The notes beneath the pieces were generated by a model. That model did no database searches. It had not been told where the DNA came from and worked only from the letters and a program-made list of their open reading frames with translations. Made by a program: the position numbers and the translations under genes. A stretch of DNA of 64,000 bases, from the NCBI GenBank assembly GCA_002633005.1, contig NMRA01000081.1, positions 377,995-441,994 of the forward strand, in the 5' to 3' direction. Every line of letters starts with the position of its first letter. Within the stretch, counting starts at the first letter, position 1. Source of the stretch: Phoronis australis (lineage: Eukaryota; Phoronida; Phoronidae). Positions 24,301 through 39,300 of this stretch are shown in pieces.

Positions 24301-27300
24301 CATTAAGTGTAGCCAAGACAAAATTAATCTTATCGATAAAAATTAACCCCAGTAGAATTCTAACTCACTTGTGATTTTTTCATTATTTGTAGTAACAAAG
24401 TTCACCTTGAAAAATAGAAAGGGCAACTTTGCCAATTACATTTACCGTATTCGCCGTAATAACCGCCCAGGGCGCTTAGAAAAGTTCGGTTCGGGGGGGA
24501 GCGCTTATTATAACCCAAGGCGGTTGAAACCCGGTCTCTGAAACGGGTGAAATTGGAAGCTAAGATTCATCAAATTTACGCTCTGTGACGTATCTGTAAT
24601 CTATGAAAGACTTTCAACAAACCTGTGGGGCATTGCTATCAAACTTTGCTACTTAATTACGATCATTTTACAGAAAATTGTGCTGAAATCCCAGGGCGAA
24701 AACTCGCCGACTGACTGCCTCGAAATCGCCGTCTTCGATATGGCGACTTCATTGCTTGAATAAAAATAGTTTCGACTCAAGCAAGTTACCTGAAATCTTC
24801 ATTAGTTTTCTAACGTCTCCAAGATTTTTTTAAGTTCCCGTGGAGTCTGGATTAACGGCAGATTTAAGTACAAATCTGTGCAACATCGTGCCATCTAGAT
24901 GTATGATCGGCAACACAGCGAGCAAAAATGTCTGGACGAACACACATGTTGTTGTCACGTGACATTTGTTTTGAAGTTCGTCTGCATTTGTGAGTAAGCG
25001 AGCGCGTGCGTGTCACCAGAGTTCATTTGCCAAAGCAGAGATCGTCTTTTGGCCAGAGCCACGCAATCTAACGAGCTAGATGTGCATTGATTGTGTCTAA
25101 AGAAATTTGCACAAGCAGTAGACCTAAACCAGAGCGTGTTTCATTCAGCACTTGCCGGTCTCGTGCTAAAAACGTTCGACATTTGTCTCGGTAAGGCTCA
25201 TATTAGTCGCCGTGTAGCTGGATGCGTACGTACATGTAACTATCTGACAGTTATTTTTCGGTGTAAGGGTGTGTAAGCATTCCCTGTCAGTTGTCATTTT
25301 ATCGGGTATTCGGCTTAAGAACACCAATTAAGGTTAATCAAACAATCTATCTCCTAAATAACGCAAACATGTTTTATAGTATTAGAAATTGTCGGAAATT
25401 AGTGCCAATATTCATTTGTTACCGATGCTATGCTACCCGTTTCATGAATGGATAGTTCCCAAGTAATGTCCTTGATGACAGGTTCATATATGTAGCGCGC
25501 GCTTCCTGGTGACGTGCGTTTAACACCGAGTTATTTATATTCGTGAGACAGTCGATGTGTCTGTACCGAAAGGTCAGAGCATAGTAGGACACGGTTGTCG
25601 CAAGAGTAGCAACGCTGTTGCGTTCTTTTTGAAGCGCTGCGTTACTTTGATGTGTATAGTCACGGCTAAATACAAACGTAGCAGTGCCATTGGTGGTCTA
25701 GAAGACCCGTGCAAAAATTTTTTTGATAAATTGAAGACGTTACTGTAGCCGAGTTTTAGGACTGTAGGTACGTCATTGTTCGCATGTACATGTTCATGGA
25801 CTGGGCGCTTATTTCAGCAAAGTCTGAAAACGCGTGGGGGGCGCTTATTACGGCGAATACGGTATTTAATGGAAAAAATGAAAATTGCAGAATATAAAGT
25901 TTGACAAATATTAATGCTCGGTTTCATAAATTTTCAGACCTCAGTTTCAAACAATGAAAAGAAAGCATATTTCATAATACGCTTGACTGATAAGGATAAC
26001 TTTCATTTCTGCGAAACAAAAATGAAACCAAAAAAATTCAATGTGCTTACCTGACTGTAAACGGTCTGCCTTTTTTCTGTAGCCTTTAAAAAAGGTTGAC
26101 AAAATTTTTGTGACCAGCTCAGACTTTTTCCTGAAACAATTTTTTTGTTTATGTATCAATGTACTTGTACCAGGTTGAAAAGATACAACGACTCAATGGT
26201 CTTGTTGATGACAAGCATTTTATTGACACTTATGGCATACCTTCGTCCAAGTAGTGCAATTTGAACAATCCAATATACAAGTACGTATGAATATTTAACT
26301 GTTGGTAAAGGTTCAAAGGTTTTACATACAATTTCTATGGCAACTTCGGATTCAACATGCACAACTGTTGTTAATTTTAATACACATTAGAAAAAGGTGG
26401 AATTTTTGCAATTATTCATTTAGGAAGTCGTGCGTTCTTTATCAGAAAATTTTTAATTTCAGATGCCAAAGTGACTGAAGTTAAAACATATTCTGGAAGA
26501 AAAAGTGGCTTTAAGTCCTTTTAAAGTTAGACTTACTGCACAGCTTTTGGAGGATTTATATCTTCTGTTGTCGCCCGAAAAAATCGTGTGACAGAGACAT
26601 GTTGTGAAATTTTCTGTGGCAACTGTATCAAGGTTTTACAATAGTTCTCAATCTCTGCCTGTCTTTCTTGAGCCACTTTTAGAACTTCAGTTCGCTGGAA
26701 TATTTTCCTACCTAAAACATCAGTTAGGTACAATTAGTATATGAACAATGTTGCTTTACAAACCAAGATGTTGGCAAAGAGAAATTCTTTTCAATGACAA
26801 GCTTCATTTTGGAAATTGAATTTACACGATCTTGCAGTTCATGAGATGAGGCAGTACTAATAAAAGAGTGCACCTTTGCAGGTTGATAATGAAAGAACCA
26901 AGCCGTAGGAAAATTGATAAAATTGAATAGCCTCAATACAAATAGAAATGCACAAAATGCTAACTAGGTCAAACCAAAATAGCAACTTCAAACTGTTAAT
27001 CGGGTCAGTGGTGGTAAATATTCTCATTGAAACCATCAATGAACTTCATTGTAAATTCTTTTATCACTGTGTAATGCAGGAAGGCTACACGAAAGTTTCT
27101 TCAATTTCAAACACAAAATTAGGTGCAACCGTGAAATTTTATTTTACTGAATTTTTTCAACAAAAAAGTGAACAGGAAGAAAACTTCACTTCATTATTTG
27201 CTCAGTTTTTATACAGTTGTTGTCAGCAAACACATACATTTTTATGCATTGTCAACAAAGTACTGAGCTATTGAAAATGGAAAATGACCAGTTTTAGTAT

Positions 27301-30300
27301 TTGTATTCCCATTTCAGAATTTTAACTTACTCACACTTTTCAAGAATTGAAACAAAGTGTTTCACCCCAAAACATGATACTAAAACAATGGTTTTCAAAG
27401 CTGGCACTGAATGGAGTTTTACTATAACAAGAAATGACAACGCTCTTAATGTCAGAGATGGCTGGTGCATTTTTTCAGTGGATTTGACAATATGTGAAAA
27501 CAGAAGATGTAAACATAACATAAAGTACAAAATTGTTCCAAGCAAGACTACTAGACAAACACAATACTAATTTTGCCATACCCTATGAACCAACACAATG
27601 CAAGTACTTTCCATTACCTAAATTGCAGAAAATCCTTTGACAAATAGTGGAGTTATGGCTCCTATAAAGCAAAATGTAAGTAGTGACAACTAAAGCGCCA
27701 CCTTTTGTTAAAAAATGTTATGGCTCAAACTGCTTGAGTCAATTGGTGTATACAAATTTCATAGTAATCAGACAACACAGTGGCCTGTATCATAGACAAC
27801 ACAGATTAAGCAAAATTTCACCCAAAAATTACAATAAAGGAATATCTTCAATCATTCCTCAATGCGTGGCAACAGGCAGGAATTCCTGAAAACTCCACCA
27901 AACATAGAGACTTACATGGTTTGAAGGCACCGTATCTACGCTTCCTATGTTTTTGTGGATTCTCTAAAATTTCAAAAATAGACTGCACATTTTATCAGTT
28001 ATGCCCGCTCCTCAAAATGTTGTAAATGACTAAGGACATAAGCTGAATTGGGACTACACGAAGCAGCAATGTCAATGTACTGGGTAACATCTCATCATAC
28101 TAGGACACAATATCACCAGTGAAATTTTACTTATCATTTTTTCGATTAAACGTATGCTTTAAGATGTTCCAAGTTTTGTACTACAGCTAAATTAAAGGTA
28201 TTCACAATATGTTAAAAGCACTTGAAAAATGAAAAATGGACATTTTCAGCAAGCATTTTAGTCCAAAATTGGTGAGACTAACGAAACATGTTGGCAAGTT
28301 TCAACAGTTACTATCACCTCAGACTAGAAAACAGCCATTTTACAGACTACAAATGTCAGACAACAACAGAAATAGCTTTCAATGCCAGTGTCCCAGCGCA
28401 AAATCGTAACCCCTACAGGGACACCGACAACAACAAAGAGGATAAAAAGCACTCCGTTTTTCATTTACTCCTGCCAAGCATGAAATATGCAGTGACTGTT
28501 ATAATAATATAATAAACACATGTGACAAAATGCGCATATCACCTCATGTTACATTAGAGATTACTAGAAAAGAAGACCAGTAATAGAAGGATTGTACCAG
28601 GAAAGTACCTCAGATACTAGTACCTCAGATACTAGTACCTCAGATACTACCCAGGCAATACTCCAATATACAAGACGTGTCGATTAGGTCATTTTTTCAC
28701 AACAATATTCGATATGAAAGGCGGCTTTTTCAAAAAAATCCCTACAAAGGGTTCACTTTAGGAATTTGAAACTCTAAAACTTAGGTCACAAAAGATATGC
28801 TCATTTTAGGTAACCAGGTATCTCTTACAGTAATGTTTCAGGTTTAATGGGTTGCAAATTGAGCTGTCCTACAAGAATTCCTGCAGAAGGGTACGGTTTA
28901 TGTAATGAACCTCTACAATGGCAGTGTTTCTAGAACAAACCCCTATGAAAGCGTGACTTTTCATGGTAACTCCCTAAAAATAGGTCCCTTTTTTGAGTCC
29001 ACTTTCAAAATCGGTGGGTAGCCAATTATCCAGCTCCCCCCNCCCCCCCCCCCCCGGAAACATACATAGAGCTTGAGCAAGCTACTGCTTGTCCGTGACA
29101 TCTGATCAGATAGCAAATCTACCTGCGGTAAAATTAAGACTTAATGTTTCAAGAATGCCTTACTAGCCATCATTAAATCTACCAACAGATCTGCCTTCTT
29201 ATGGTAAGAATGCTGTATTTCAAGGGCTATGCCTGTTGTCCGGCGTATTCTGAAATCCGAAATACCGTACACATGCTATGAGAGCAAACTACAGCATAAA
29301 AAGTGAGAGGTGCAAACATCAGCCCTACACAAATGCTATACTCTACAGAAGCAGTGCAATATAGTCTTCAATTGTCGTAAGACAGATGAACCCTCGTTTT
29401 AATCAACTGGTCTGTCCTCTTCATTCAGACATTCTATTTGACACCATGTAACAAGAGCAACGCAGAGCGTTGAAATGCGCCCACAATTGCACCGCATACG
29501 NCAAATTTAATTTCCAAGCACTAGGAAATCTACATATTATAAAACAATCTATGGGAAACTAAGGGGCATCTCCTTCTAGCACTGGAACCCCGAAGGCAAA
29601 TAATAAACAAATTATATACACAACCACATAAACTAATTATATACACAACCACACAAACTATAATTTAAACTTTTCAATTCCATAACAGAACATGAATTTC
29701 ATCCCCAAAGATAATCATTCAGCACATCAGCAAAAATCCTTCAGTTTTGACAGGGCTGGAAAACCCCTACGACATTGGGTCACTTTACACTCTAGCTTAA
29801 GTTGATATCACAATTCCAAACTAATGCCATTTGGTTGGCCAGTCTGTTATGTACACGATTTTCAGTTCATAAGACAAAGGAAGTGCCTCTTAACTTCTTC
29901 CCATCAATATACCATTCACGAACGTGATAAGCAGAGATAAAAAAGCAAGTGATGTTGAAGGCGCGGAGCCAAATTGAAAATTCAAGTATACACAAAAAGA
30001 AAATAGAAATCTTATTAAAATAAGAATACGATTTCCTTTATCAAAGTCAAAAACTAAATGAAAAAATAGATTAAATGAGCAAATGCTGAGGCCATGACAA
30101 ACTATGATCACATTATAAGGCAATATGTGTCAGGTTTAGATTACATTGATGGACATTTCAAAAGTAAAATGCTCTGTTTAAAAATAGTCAAAGCAAAGTA
30201 AATTTATACAGAAGCACCAACAAACTGATACAGATAGGATGCTAGACAGCGATAGTGTTTCATGTTGTTCACGCAATGTCACACATTGTCAAGTAAGAGG

Positions 30301-33300
30301 TTGCCAAATGAAAGCAAATAATCCTCAGTTTCAAGCCTTCAGTTGTGTTAGAATTTTAATGTGTGGTTTTGCAGAAATGTCATAATTTTTATAGTGATGG
30401 GATCAAAGTTATAAGCACAAGCTATTTCTGATGCTTGCCTGTTCATATCAAGAAAAACAAGACTTTCTTCGTGGCTATAGTATTTGGAAGGACATTAAAC
30501 TGCTTGTAAATAGTACAGTAAACTCTCACCCATTTAGGACACAATATGGTAGACACATGAAATTTTGTTTTTTATATTTTTCACAAATGATATGTAGGAC
30601 CAAAAGAGATATTTTATCATTTTCAAGTCATATATCATAACTACTACAAGATGATGTTTTGAGAAGTTGTGGGCATTACGATATCAGAAGTATTTGAAAA
30701 ATGTAAAAAGGTTAATTTTGGCAATTATTTTCGTCTAAAAGAGTGCGATTTTACCATAGCCATATTTCAAATACAGGCATTTCTTCATTTTCTGTTGATG
30801 CTGACACCACATTTCTCTAGGAGAATCCCACATTTTTTCAGCCCTGAGACAACCTTGTGTGCGTTTGAGGAGGCAGTGTGGCCTTGTGTGATAGGTGCTC
30901 GCTTTCATTACTCTGGTTTGAATCCCACTGGGTCACACTGCTAGACCCTTGAGTCAGGTTTATAGCTCAGCTTGGTTTTAACTATATATTAATAAAGCAT
31001 AAAAATGGTTCCAGGTGACCAGTGCAATGGGCCCACATGCGCGGCCTGCGCAGGTCTGGTACAATGTGTAACAGACAGCCTGCAATTATTTTTATAACAT
31101 TGTGTGTATGATTTTGTGGGTCAATTTTGACAAACAGCCTTTTGGTGAATTCTATAATTCACGACCACAAGTTTGATCTTTCAAGGTCATCAGAAGTAGA
31201 GTGAAGATCATGTAACTTCCTCTACGCTGATAACTGGCACCAAAAGCAGCACATTGTAGCTTGTCACCTCAGCTCAATGAGCAAGCAGTTTCCATCTGCG
31301 AGTCATTGTCATATAAAGTCCCACATTACCATTTTCCCTGACCTACTAAAGTCCTTGGGCACTGTCACACCAAGCCAACTATGAACTGAACTCGGCAAAA
31401 TGAGAAATCAGTGAGAACCAACAGTAAGCAATGTGCAATCTGTGTAACTTGAACTCTGTGGATCAGGTATCACATTAAAGGTATGTTTGTGGTCAGAGAT
31501 TCCAGTTTCAACAAGATGCCAAGACCAGCTCGGACATTTTCAGAATGGATTTGGTCATTGGTGTGAGAGAGATTTAAACATATCTTAGCTATTCCTATTC
31601 AACATGGTCGTTCCATAACCTGCTGTTGAATGAGATATCTCGGCTGTGTATACTTCCATCATGCAACAACAACAACAACAACAATGAACATGCAAAGAAA
31701 CATTCAGTACATACTGCGTAAAGATGTTCTGCGTTTCAAAGTAGCGCTGAGTTTTTTGAAAACAATTTTGAGATCTGTGTGAAGACAAGGACATAAGGAT
31801 AAGGCAAAAGAACATTAAGTGACTTTCAGAAATCCGTTTTCATACAGAAAAAAACGTATGTTCATCAATATTGACATTTGGAAGTTAGGAAAATGCCTAA
31901 TCAGATATCTATGCCATAAGATTTCTGGAAAAGCTTCCCAAAACAAATACCATAAAACGAGGCATGTGTTACATAGATGCGAGAATCTCACGAAAACAGA
32001 AGACATCGGGAGATTTTGCCAGGTATCACAAGCAAAGCACGTGGTTACACAAGTTTCTCTCGCAAGATTTTTGCGTCAAAGAAACTCAACCCAGTAATAT
32101 TTGTTTTCATCACAGCCTATCCATACGATTTCCCTGTATCATAACTGGTAGCTGAGAGTTTCAATTGACTGAAGCGAGGTATGCAGCAAAATTAAAATTC
32201 GCCCATAAATCACTTAACAAACAGAACATCAATCAGAATTTCTCTGAAACAAAATACATGTACAGGACGATATTAGAGATGAAGTGACGAGTTCAATACA
32301 ATGAATGTGTAAGTGATGGCTTTTAGGTCTTAAATTAATGGCTAGAATGACCGGTATGACATTTGCTGCGTGTCAGTGCAAAAATCAAAAGGTAAATTGT
32401 AGTTAGGTACTGCAGAGTAGTAACTTACCTGGTAGGAAAGGAATGGTTCTCTTGCTCTCATCAATAGTGCCTGCCTCAAGCGGGAACAAGTCGAGAAGTT
32501 CTACCTGATAAAAGAAATATTCATGAAATGAAGAAAATTCAGTCTTGCAAAAATAGATAACGCAGCTATGATCCTGAGACAGTTGCACGCCTGCGTACAT
32601 GTGACCATTTATAATGTTAAGATCAATAAGAGCTACAATATTTTTAATTGCATTCTGTTTAAATTAGACCCGCAATAAACCACCCTTCTATCACAAAAAT
32701 CGCTTTGATTTAGACTACTTAGCGAAATTGGTCTCAAATTGTACCTAAGTCAAAAAAATGTGATAACCAGGCTTGGAAAGATTAGAAACTTTAAAAAGTT
32801 CCTAATTCTTGAAATCAGGCTCTACAAGTTAACTTTAAACATGGAGCATAGTCTCAAAGCAAAACAAACTTCCAGCTCTTTGTATCCGAGTGATGAACAA
32901 ATATTGAGAGCAACTTTATGGCAGTAAAAGTGCAGAAGTCTAATGCACAGTTTTCACCATTAAGCAGAACCTTTCAAACCAGATTTAAAGGTTATAACCC
33001 TCTGCCTGAACACTTTTAAACCGGTTTTCAAAGTTGTAACCTTATTGCCGTTATAATGTAACCCTCTGTACGGGTGGTTTGGCAACAGGTGAAAACCACT
33101 GTAACTGTGATCATTGCAGTTGCAAAAGTGAAATCTCTGAAGGTGGCGCTGCTGTCAAATCTCTTTGGCACTAACTGGAGTGAATCAGAAAGTGATAGCA
33201 CTGATGACCAGAAATTAAAACCAGGAACTAGAGTTACACCAATATAAACTGTCCCTGTAAACCCTAACGATTACACAACAGTTACAACAATAGGAAGAGT

Positions 33301-36300
33301 TCCCACCCCTTTAGTTGGTCTGAACACAACTTAAATTAAAATTTATGTTCTTCAAAGGGGAGGGATTTATTGCTGTTTTATAATACCACAGCAAACAAAG
33401 CTCTCAATTGACCAACTAACTCCAGCCAAGTTGAACTCCTTTCATTCCTTCTCCAGACAAATATAGCATTTCAAAGTATAAGGGAGCTGATGACTCATGA
33501 AAGACAAAAGTATAATCAAAAGATGTTCAAGATGTATCAAGCAAAGTTTCACCAGTGACACTCAAGGGCCAACTGTTACTACATGGTCACTTAGTGCCAA
33601 GTCTCAATTCGTCCCAAATTTAACCGACCTTCCATCAATTGCACTGCCACACCCCTCCAACAGTTCCATGTTACACTAAAACCTCCCTAATGTCAAACAA
33701 AAGAAACTGTCAAAAAATCTTTTTTATTTTTCAAAGGCTTCTTTCTAGCATTGTTGTGAATATGACATTTTTTCAATAACTTGTCTCATGGCAGCCGTGG
33801 TTCAAAAATTGAACATGAAAAACCATTTAATTTGGAGCTACATGTCTTTCAAAGATGAAAGTAACATTTCAATTGTTGGCCATATTGTTTCTAAATGGTG
33901 AGGATTTACAGTTCCAAGAATTTACAAGAATTACAACAAAACACGAGAGTTCTCACTGGATTACGTTGTTAAATTTCCCAAGGATGGGTTACACGACATC
34001 CCATATTCAGATAAAAGATTTTAATTTATTCACTGGATATATATTTTCTGAGCTCGTTGCTGAGCTGGTGCCTTCAGCTAGCCGATAATCACTCATCATT
34101 TCCCCAGATGTTAATGTTGAGTGCAATACAAAAAGGATTACAAGATAACCGCTGACCTCATCAAGCTTCATACCCACCAATAAAGTTATCAGCCAGTTCA
34201 TACAATAAGCCCACAAGCGATTTTGATTGGCATCCTTGACAGATTGCTCCTGGCATTGACTTTTTATTCAACCGATTTTTTCATGAGAGTTGTCTGTTTC
34301 TCAGAATGCCAATCACCACGGGGTTTTCTCAAAGACAAAACTATATATAATGCGACTACCGTAGCCTGTGTGGTAAGTATGCACTAAAGATTGGGTTGGG
34401 CACCTACAGGAAACTCTTTTGAACTGAATTCCATAAACGATACACAAGAAGAGAATATGCCATAGGGCAAAGAGAGAAATGATGTAAAAAACTATATATG
34501 CTCGTTCAACAAAATCTGCCGGGTTGTGTACAGAACACGTTCTGTAAAGCAAAAAGACTAGGAAACTAGGTCTACAGAATGCTACCCAGACTATGTAGGA
34601 CCACATTTAAGTATCAACTAATTTGGAAAGATTTGTAATTTATAGCAGTAGCTTTGGTCATCAAACAAAAGTATTAAGTATAAAGGTTTCTCTAGGCACT
34701 GAACAGCAGACAATCCAGGAATTCAAAAATAAGGACCAGTGGTGACTGTTTTTATGACAACAAGTCAGATGGTTGTTATAAGCCATATTTACATGAAAGA
34801 CAGCTGACCAGGCGCAGTCAGCACGGCTGCTCCGGTGCAAGTGCGTGTGTAAAAACGACTGACACCGAGCGAGTGACACCACAGCAGCCAGTTTTTGACA
34901 TTGGTTTGATAGGTAGAGCGAGTAGCACTCGATCAATTGCTCCAGTGTTAACAACACCTCTAAGCACAACTGGGCAGGGCAGAAATGGATCATCTTACAA
35001 TGTGCTTCATGTGGAGAATTTCTGGCTTACACTGGTGAGGGTTCTGATTCCCTAAGCCCCAGACAACTTTTAGGATGCCTATTCAGCACGCCCTTTGTAT
35101 TGATGTAGTTCTGAGCTAATGAAGTGGAAAGGTAATTGCTAGCATTACTGCCTCAACAATGGTTGTTGTTAGTATCCCCAATTTGATTTTCTCTGATGTT
35201 TTTCATCAGTCAACATGGATGACAATAACATGCTGATGACAGATACGATTGTGAGAGACACGAAGGTGATGACGAGAGCAGACGTAACGATGACGTTAAT
35301 AATTGACGAAATCAACCAATGACATTTACTGATGAAAAAGAAACAGCGCGTGTTGTAGCAAATCTCCGATAGATGGCGCCAGATATAGTAAGTTCCCTGA
35401 AATGGCTGCCAATTTCACGATGCCCGTGGCTAAAGTGGACCGAGTTCGGAATAGCATAGTTATAGGCTAGAGTAATTGAGGGTTGCGAAAATGATTTGTA
35501 CGGATAGCCAGATGTCTGAGGAATGCAACGATACCAAAATCATTCATTTAGACCTACACTTAGTGGATTTATTTGGAATAACTTAGGGTCCATTATATCC
35601 GACTAGAGCCAGTTTATTGTATCTTACATCTTACCTTAAACTAGTTTTTTTATTCTGGAAACTTGGAAAGGCCAATGAGCTCCAAGTGCAACTGTTAGCA
35701 TTGTCCAAGTCAAGAGGAACAAATACTTTTCTTCCAAATGTTTAACATGGTGCCCTAAATAGGGTGTCCACATATGACTCAATTGGACACCCTCTAGACG
35801 AAAGCTTGGCCCTATACCGTCCTACAAGAAGTGTGAGAACCCTGACANNNNNNNNNNNNNNNNNNNNNNNNNNNNNNNNNNNNNNNNNNNNNNNNNNNNN
35901 NNNNNNNNNNNNNNNNNNNNNNNNNNNNNNNNNNNNNNNNNNNNNNNNNNNNNNNNNNNNNNNNNNNNNNNNNNNNNNNNNNNNNNNNNNNNNNNNNNNN
36001 NNNNNNNNNNNNNNNNNNNNNNNNNNNNNNNNNNNNNNNNNNNNNNNNNNNNNNNNNNNNNNNNNNNNNNNNNNNNNNNNNNNNNNNNNNNNNNNNNNNN
36101 NNNNNNNNNNNNNNNNNNNNNNNNNNNNNNNNTGAAGGAGAAGGGAGAGAGTGATTGAGGAAGAGAAAGGGAGGGAGTGTTCGAGGGGTAGAGAAGAATC
36201 AAGAGAAAAGGGAGAGATTGATTGAGGGAGAGAGGGGGGAGTGCTCAAGGGGTAGGGATGGACCAAGGAAGGAGTGGCAAAAAGGAGAGTTAGGGGGCAG

Positions 36301-39300
36301 AAGAGAGGACATGGGAGATAGAGAGAATGTTTATTCAAAACATTAATAACCATAAACATATGTAAAATTACATTACATATGATTCTAGGTGGCACTTGAT
36401 GGAATGCCATGTAAAATGTCATTTTATTTCTTACAAACATATACACTAAAATTTCTTAATGTGGGATAAAATAATAACTGTAAAACAAATTTTTTATTTT
36501 CAGGCTTACTGCATCGGTATAAATGCTCAAAATTGTTGCATGTGATCGTTACAACTTACTACACGAACCATGCCTAAAAAAATTGAAATTTCCTGAAAGC
36601 TTCATTTTGTCGAGAAGTTTAATAAAATAGTTTTGAATGTCTACCATATTGCGTCCCAGACTGGGGATATTTCATTGAAGTTTCATGTAACCACATCAGT
36701 TGAAATTTTCCACTTATAGGCGCTTTTTCTTGTAATTATGTTTGTTAGGTAATTTATAGCAATTCACAAGTCATTTCTTCCTCTATGTTTCTAAATTGTA
36801 GTTGTATCCAAAAGAACAACTTACAGACCCCTCTTATATCTTCATTTCCTTATTTAGTTTTAGTTTTATCGGCATGTCACTACATCCTGACTTTCCTTGA
36901 ACTGTTTCAGTTTGAATACCAGTCAGTGCTTTACAAGGGCAACCTATGTTTGCATTTCACCAACAAGAAGAGGTAAATTAAACAGAATTGTTTACCAAGC
37001 CTGACTTACAGAGATAACAAACACATGGAAACACCAGCAAGGATGAACACTGATTCGCACATTACAGCTTTTGCAGATATGGAGCAAATTATCACAACAC
37101 ATATTGAGCATATTGTGTTACTAGTAGGTACCAGTATCTGAAAATCTGCATAACATACCAGCTATTGATACTGCCAATTGATCTCTTGGAAATTAGGACA
37201 CCCATTCAGAGAGTCAGCAAGAGATTCATGATTTGTTTATGGTCTATTTGGGAACTTGAGCCTGACTGGGTTTATTGTTTCACATTGTAGTTGACTGAAT
37301 TGGAAAATAAAATTAAAAAATAATCGGCCATACTTTCAATTTTCAAAGTATCAACATTGGCACAGAATGCTTTTTATTTCAATACTATAATGGTATTTAT
37401 CGTTTTGGTATACAGTACTAGCACTAGACCTGGTATTAAACCCTAATATTGTGCAGCATAAACCAAAGAGTACAGACTATAATCAAAACAACAATGTCCA
37501 TCACAATTAGCATGATTCTAACTACAGTGGACACTGTCCACTGTAGTAAAGAAGATGGCAAATTTGCTCAACAGAAAGGCAAAGTGATCAAAATTTTAAC
37601 AAGATGGGCCACTGTTTGAATGCCAAAAACTCCAGCTGTTAAATACAGCGCTGTAGCTAGGGGTGGAGGGACAACCTTATATTTCACACCAAATAGTGAT
37701 AATGCTAGTTACGCCATTGCACAACACGGGAGACAGTGGCCAACAACTTCAAAAACAGACTAAAATGCAATTCCACAGTATTTGTTTCCTGCGTTATGCA
37801 CAAGGTCTAGTCGACTCAAAATTTTTTGTCACCCTACCATGAAGATATGATAGAAACTCCCTCTCGGTTGAGTTTAGTGGAAATGTAGTATTTTTGTGCG
37901 TAACGGAGAGTACAAATACCATGTAATCGCCCAAAAACAGATGGTATATGCAGCACTATTCACCAATGCCAATCAATTGCTCTTTTGGCAACAAAACATT
38001 GATGTACATTAGAAAACAGAGCACATGATCTCACTATCATTCATTTGAACCATTACCACATGGTCATTTAAACCACCGCAAATCACACCTGGGACAATTT
38101 GTGCTAGGTTAACTGCTTTTCTGGACACAGCTCCTGGGACAATTTGTGCTAGGTTAACTGCTTTTCTGGACACAGCTCAAAGCACATTTGCCTTCAGTAA
38201 TGTTACTTCTAAAACTGACAGACCAGAATTGTCAGACAGCAAGGAAATTTTACAACACACAACCATTGTTGAACAGTATTTACTCCTTTTCTCAGCACTA
38301 AGACTATTATTAAGTTTTGACATTTAAGTAAATTTTAATTTATCAAAGTTGAAAAACTCTTATGCACTGAAGACATTTGATGTTTAAGGTTATCACAAAC
38401 TTTATTCAGTGGCTTCCTTTGTAACTCGTATATCAAAAAAACTAGGCTTTGTCAATTAGTAAAAGTATATATTTTCTGAAAGAAAAAAGATCAGGGATTA
38501 TAAAAATATGTTATATATTTAAGTGCAATTATTATTATTACGTTAACACCTTTTTAGATCAAAACTTCATTTTTAAGAAAGGTACATTCAAAGCAAAACA
38601 ACCCCTCAGTCGATTTTCATGAACCTTTTTAAGTGAAAACTTCACCAGTTATCTCAAAAATGCTATTAGAAATTTTGAATTAGTCTTTTAGTTCGGTTTT
38701 TATGACAAATCAACTTGCAAAACGTAAGGCATTTGGTAAAAAATAGCAGTCGTATTTGTCTTTGTTACATTACACAAAAACTAGGGTCCTTATATCAAAA
38801 ATCCTAACAGTTTTTGAGAATGATGAATAACTATAAGTTATGAAAGTTTCAGCAAAATCAACAGTCAGTAATTTTTGAAAACGTGTTCCTAAGGTCAAAA
38901 TAAGCCAATATGCCGAAGCCGAGATAAAGCTGAATAGGTTGTGAGACGTGAAAATCTCAAGGTCTTCAATAAATTAATCGGTGAAAACTTGTTTTCGGTC
39001 AATATAACCTATACATGCCTTAACCATGTTCACTATTTCAAAATTCTCTCACAATTTGCAGTTAACTTATCACTAAAACGTTTTAACTTTGTGACTGTCT
39101 CCAACCTAGACGGAGTCAACTGTTGACCTACTTTAAAGTAGGCCAACAGTTCATTGTTATACATACCACATGCCAGGAGACTGATATGAAACCAAGTACA
39201 AAATGGACAACAGAAATTGAGTCGATGGTTAAAGCACGTCGTGAGCATGAGATCAAAACAGCGAAATGTCAAATTACCTATCAAATAAATGAATTTGGGT

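Larger units (their letters stand above)
26712..32428. other. Organizer intron 3, mostly unannotated
   Basis: No missing exon is needed here, because exons 3 and 4 join in phase (P-G-R). It holds 15-bp tandem repeats (28606-28648), a run of degenerate ~33-bp units with CCCTA...AGGG motifs (about 28735-28998), a C-homopolymer with an N (about 29034-29055), a duplicated AATTATATACACAACCAC block near 29610-29660, a tRNA-like SINE (30869-30945) and a CAA repeat (31664-31684). Confidence 0.5.

Noticed and set aside
25091-25748. Open frames of 61-63 codons inside the 1.4-kb transposon
   Set aside because: Too short, no transposase or DNA-binding motif, no splice support.
26537-26711. Direct splice from organizer exon 4 to exon 6
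   Set aside because: The phases do not match and the junction would create a stop; the 26-base microexon resolves this.
30869-30945. Functional tRNA gene on the plus strand
   Set aside because: A-box and B-box are present but the stems pair poorly and no plausible acceptor stem closes the molecule.
35742-36446. Open frame of 234 codons on the minus strand
   Set aside because: Most of it is the assembly gap translated as unknown residues, and the rest is a purine-rich low-complexity tract.
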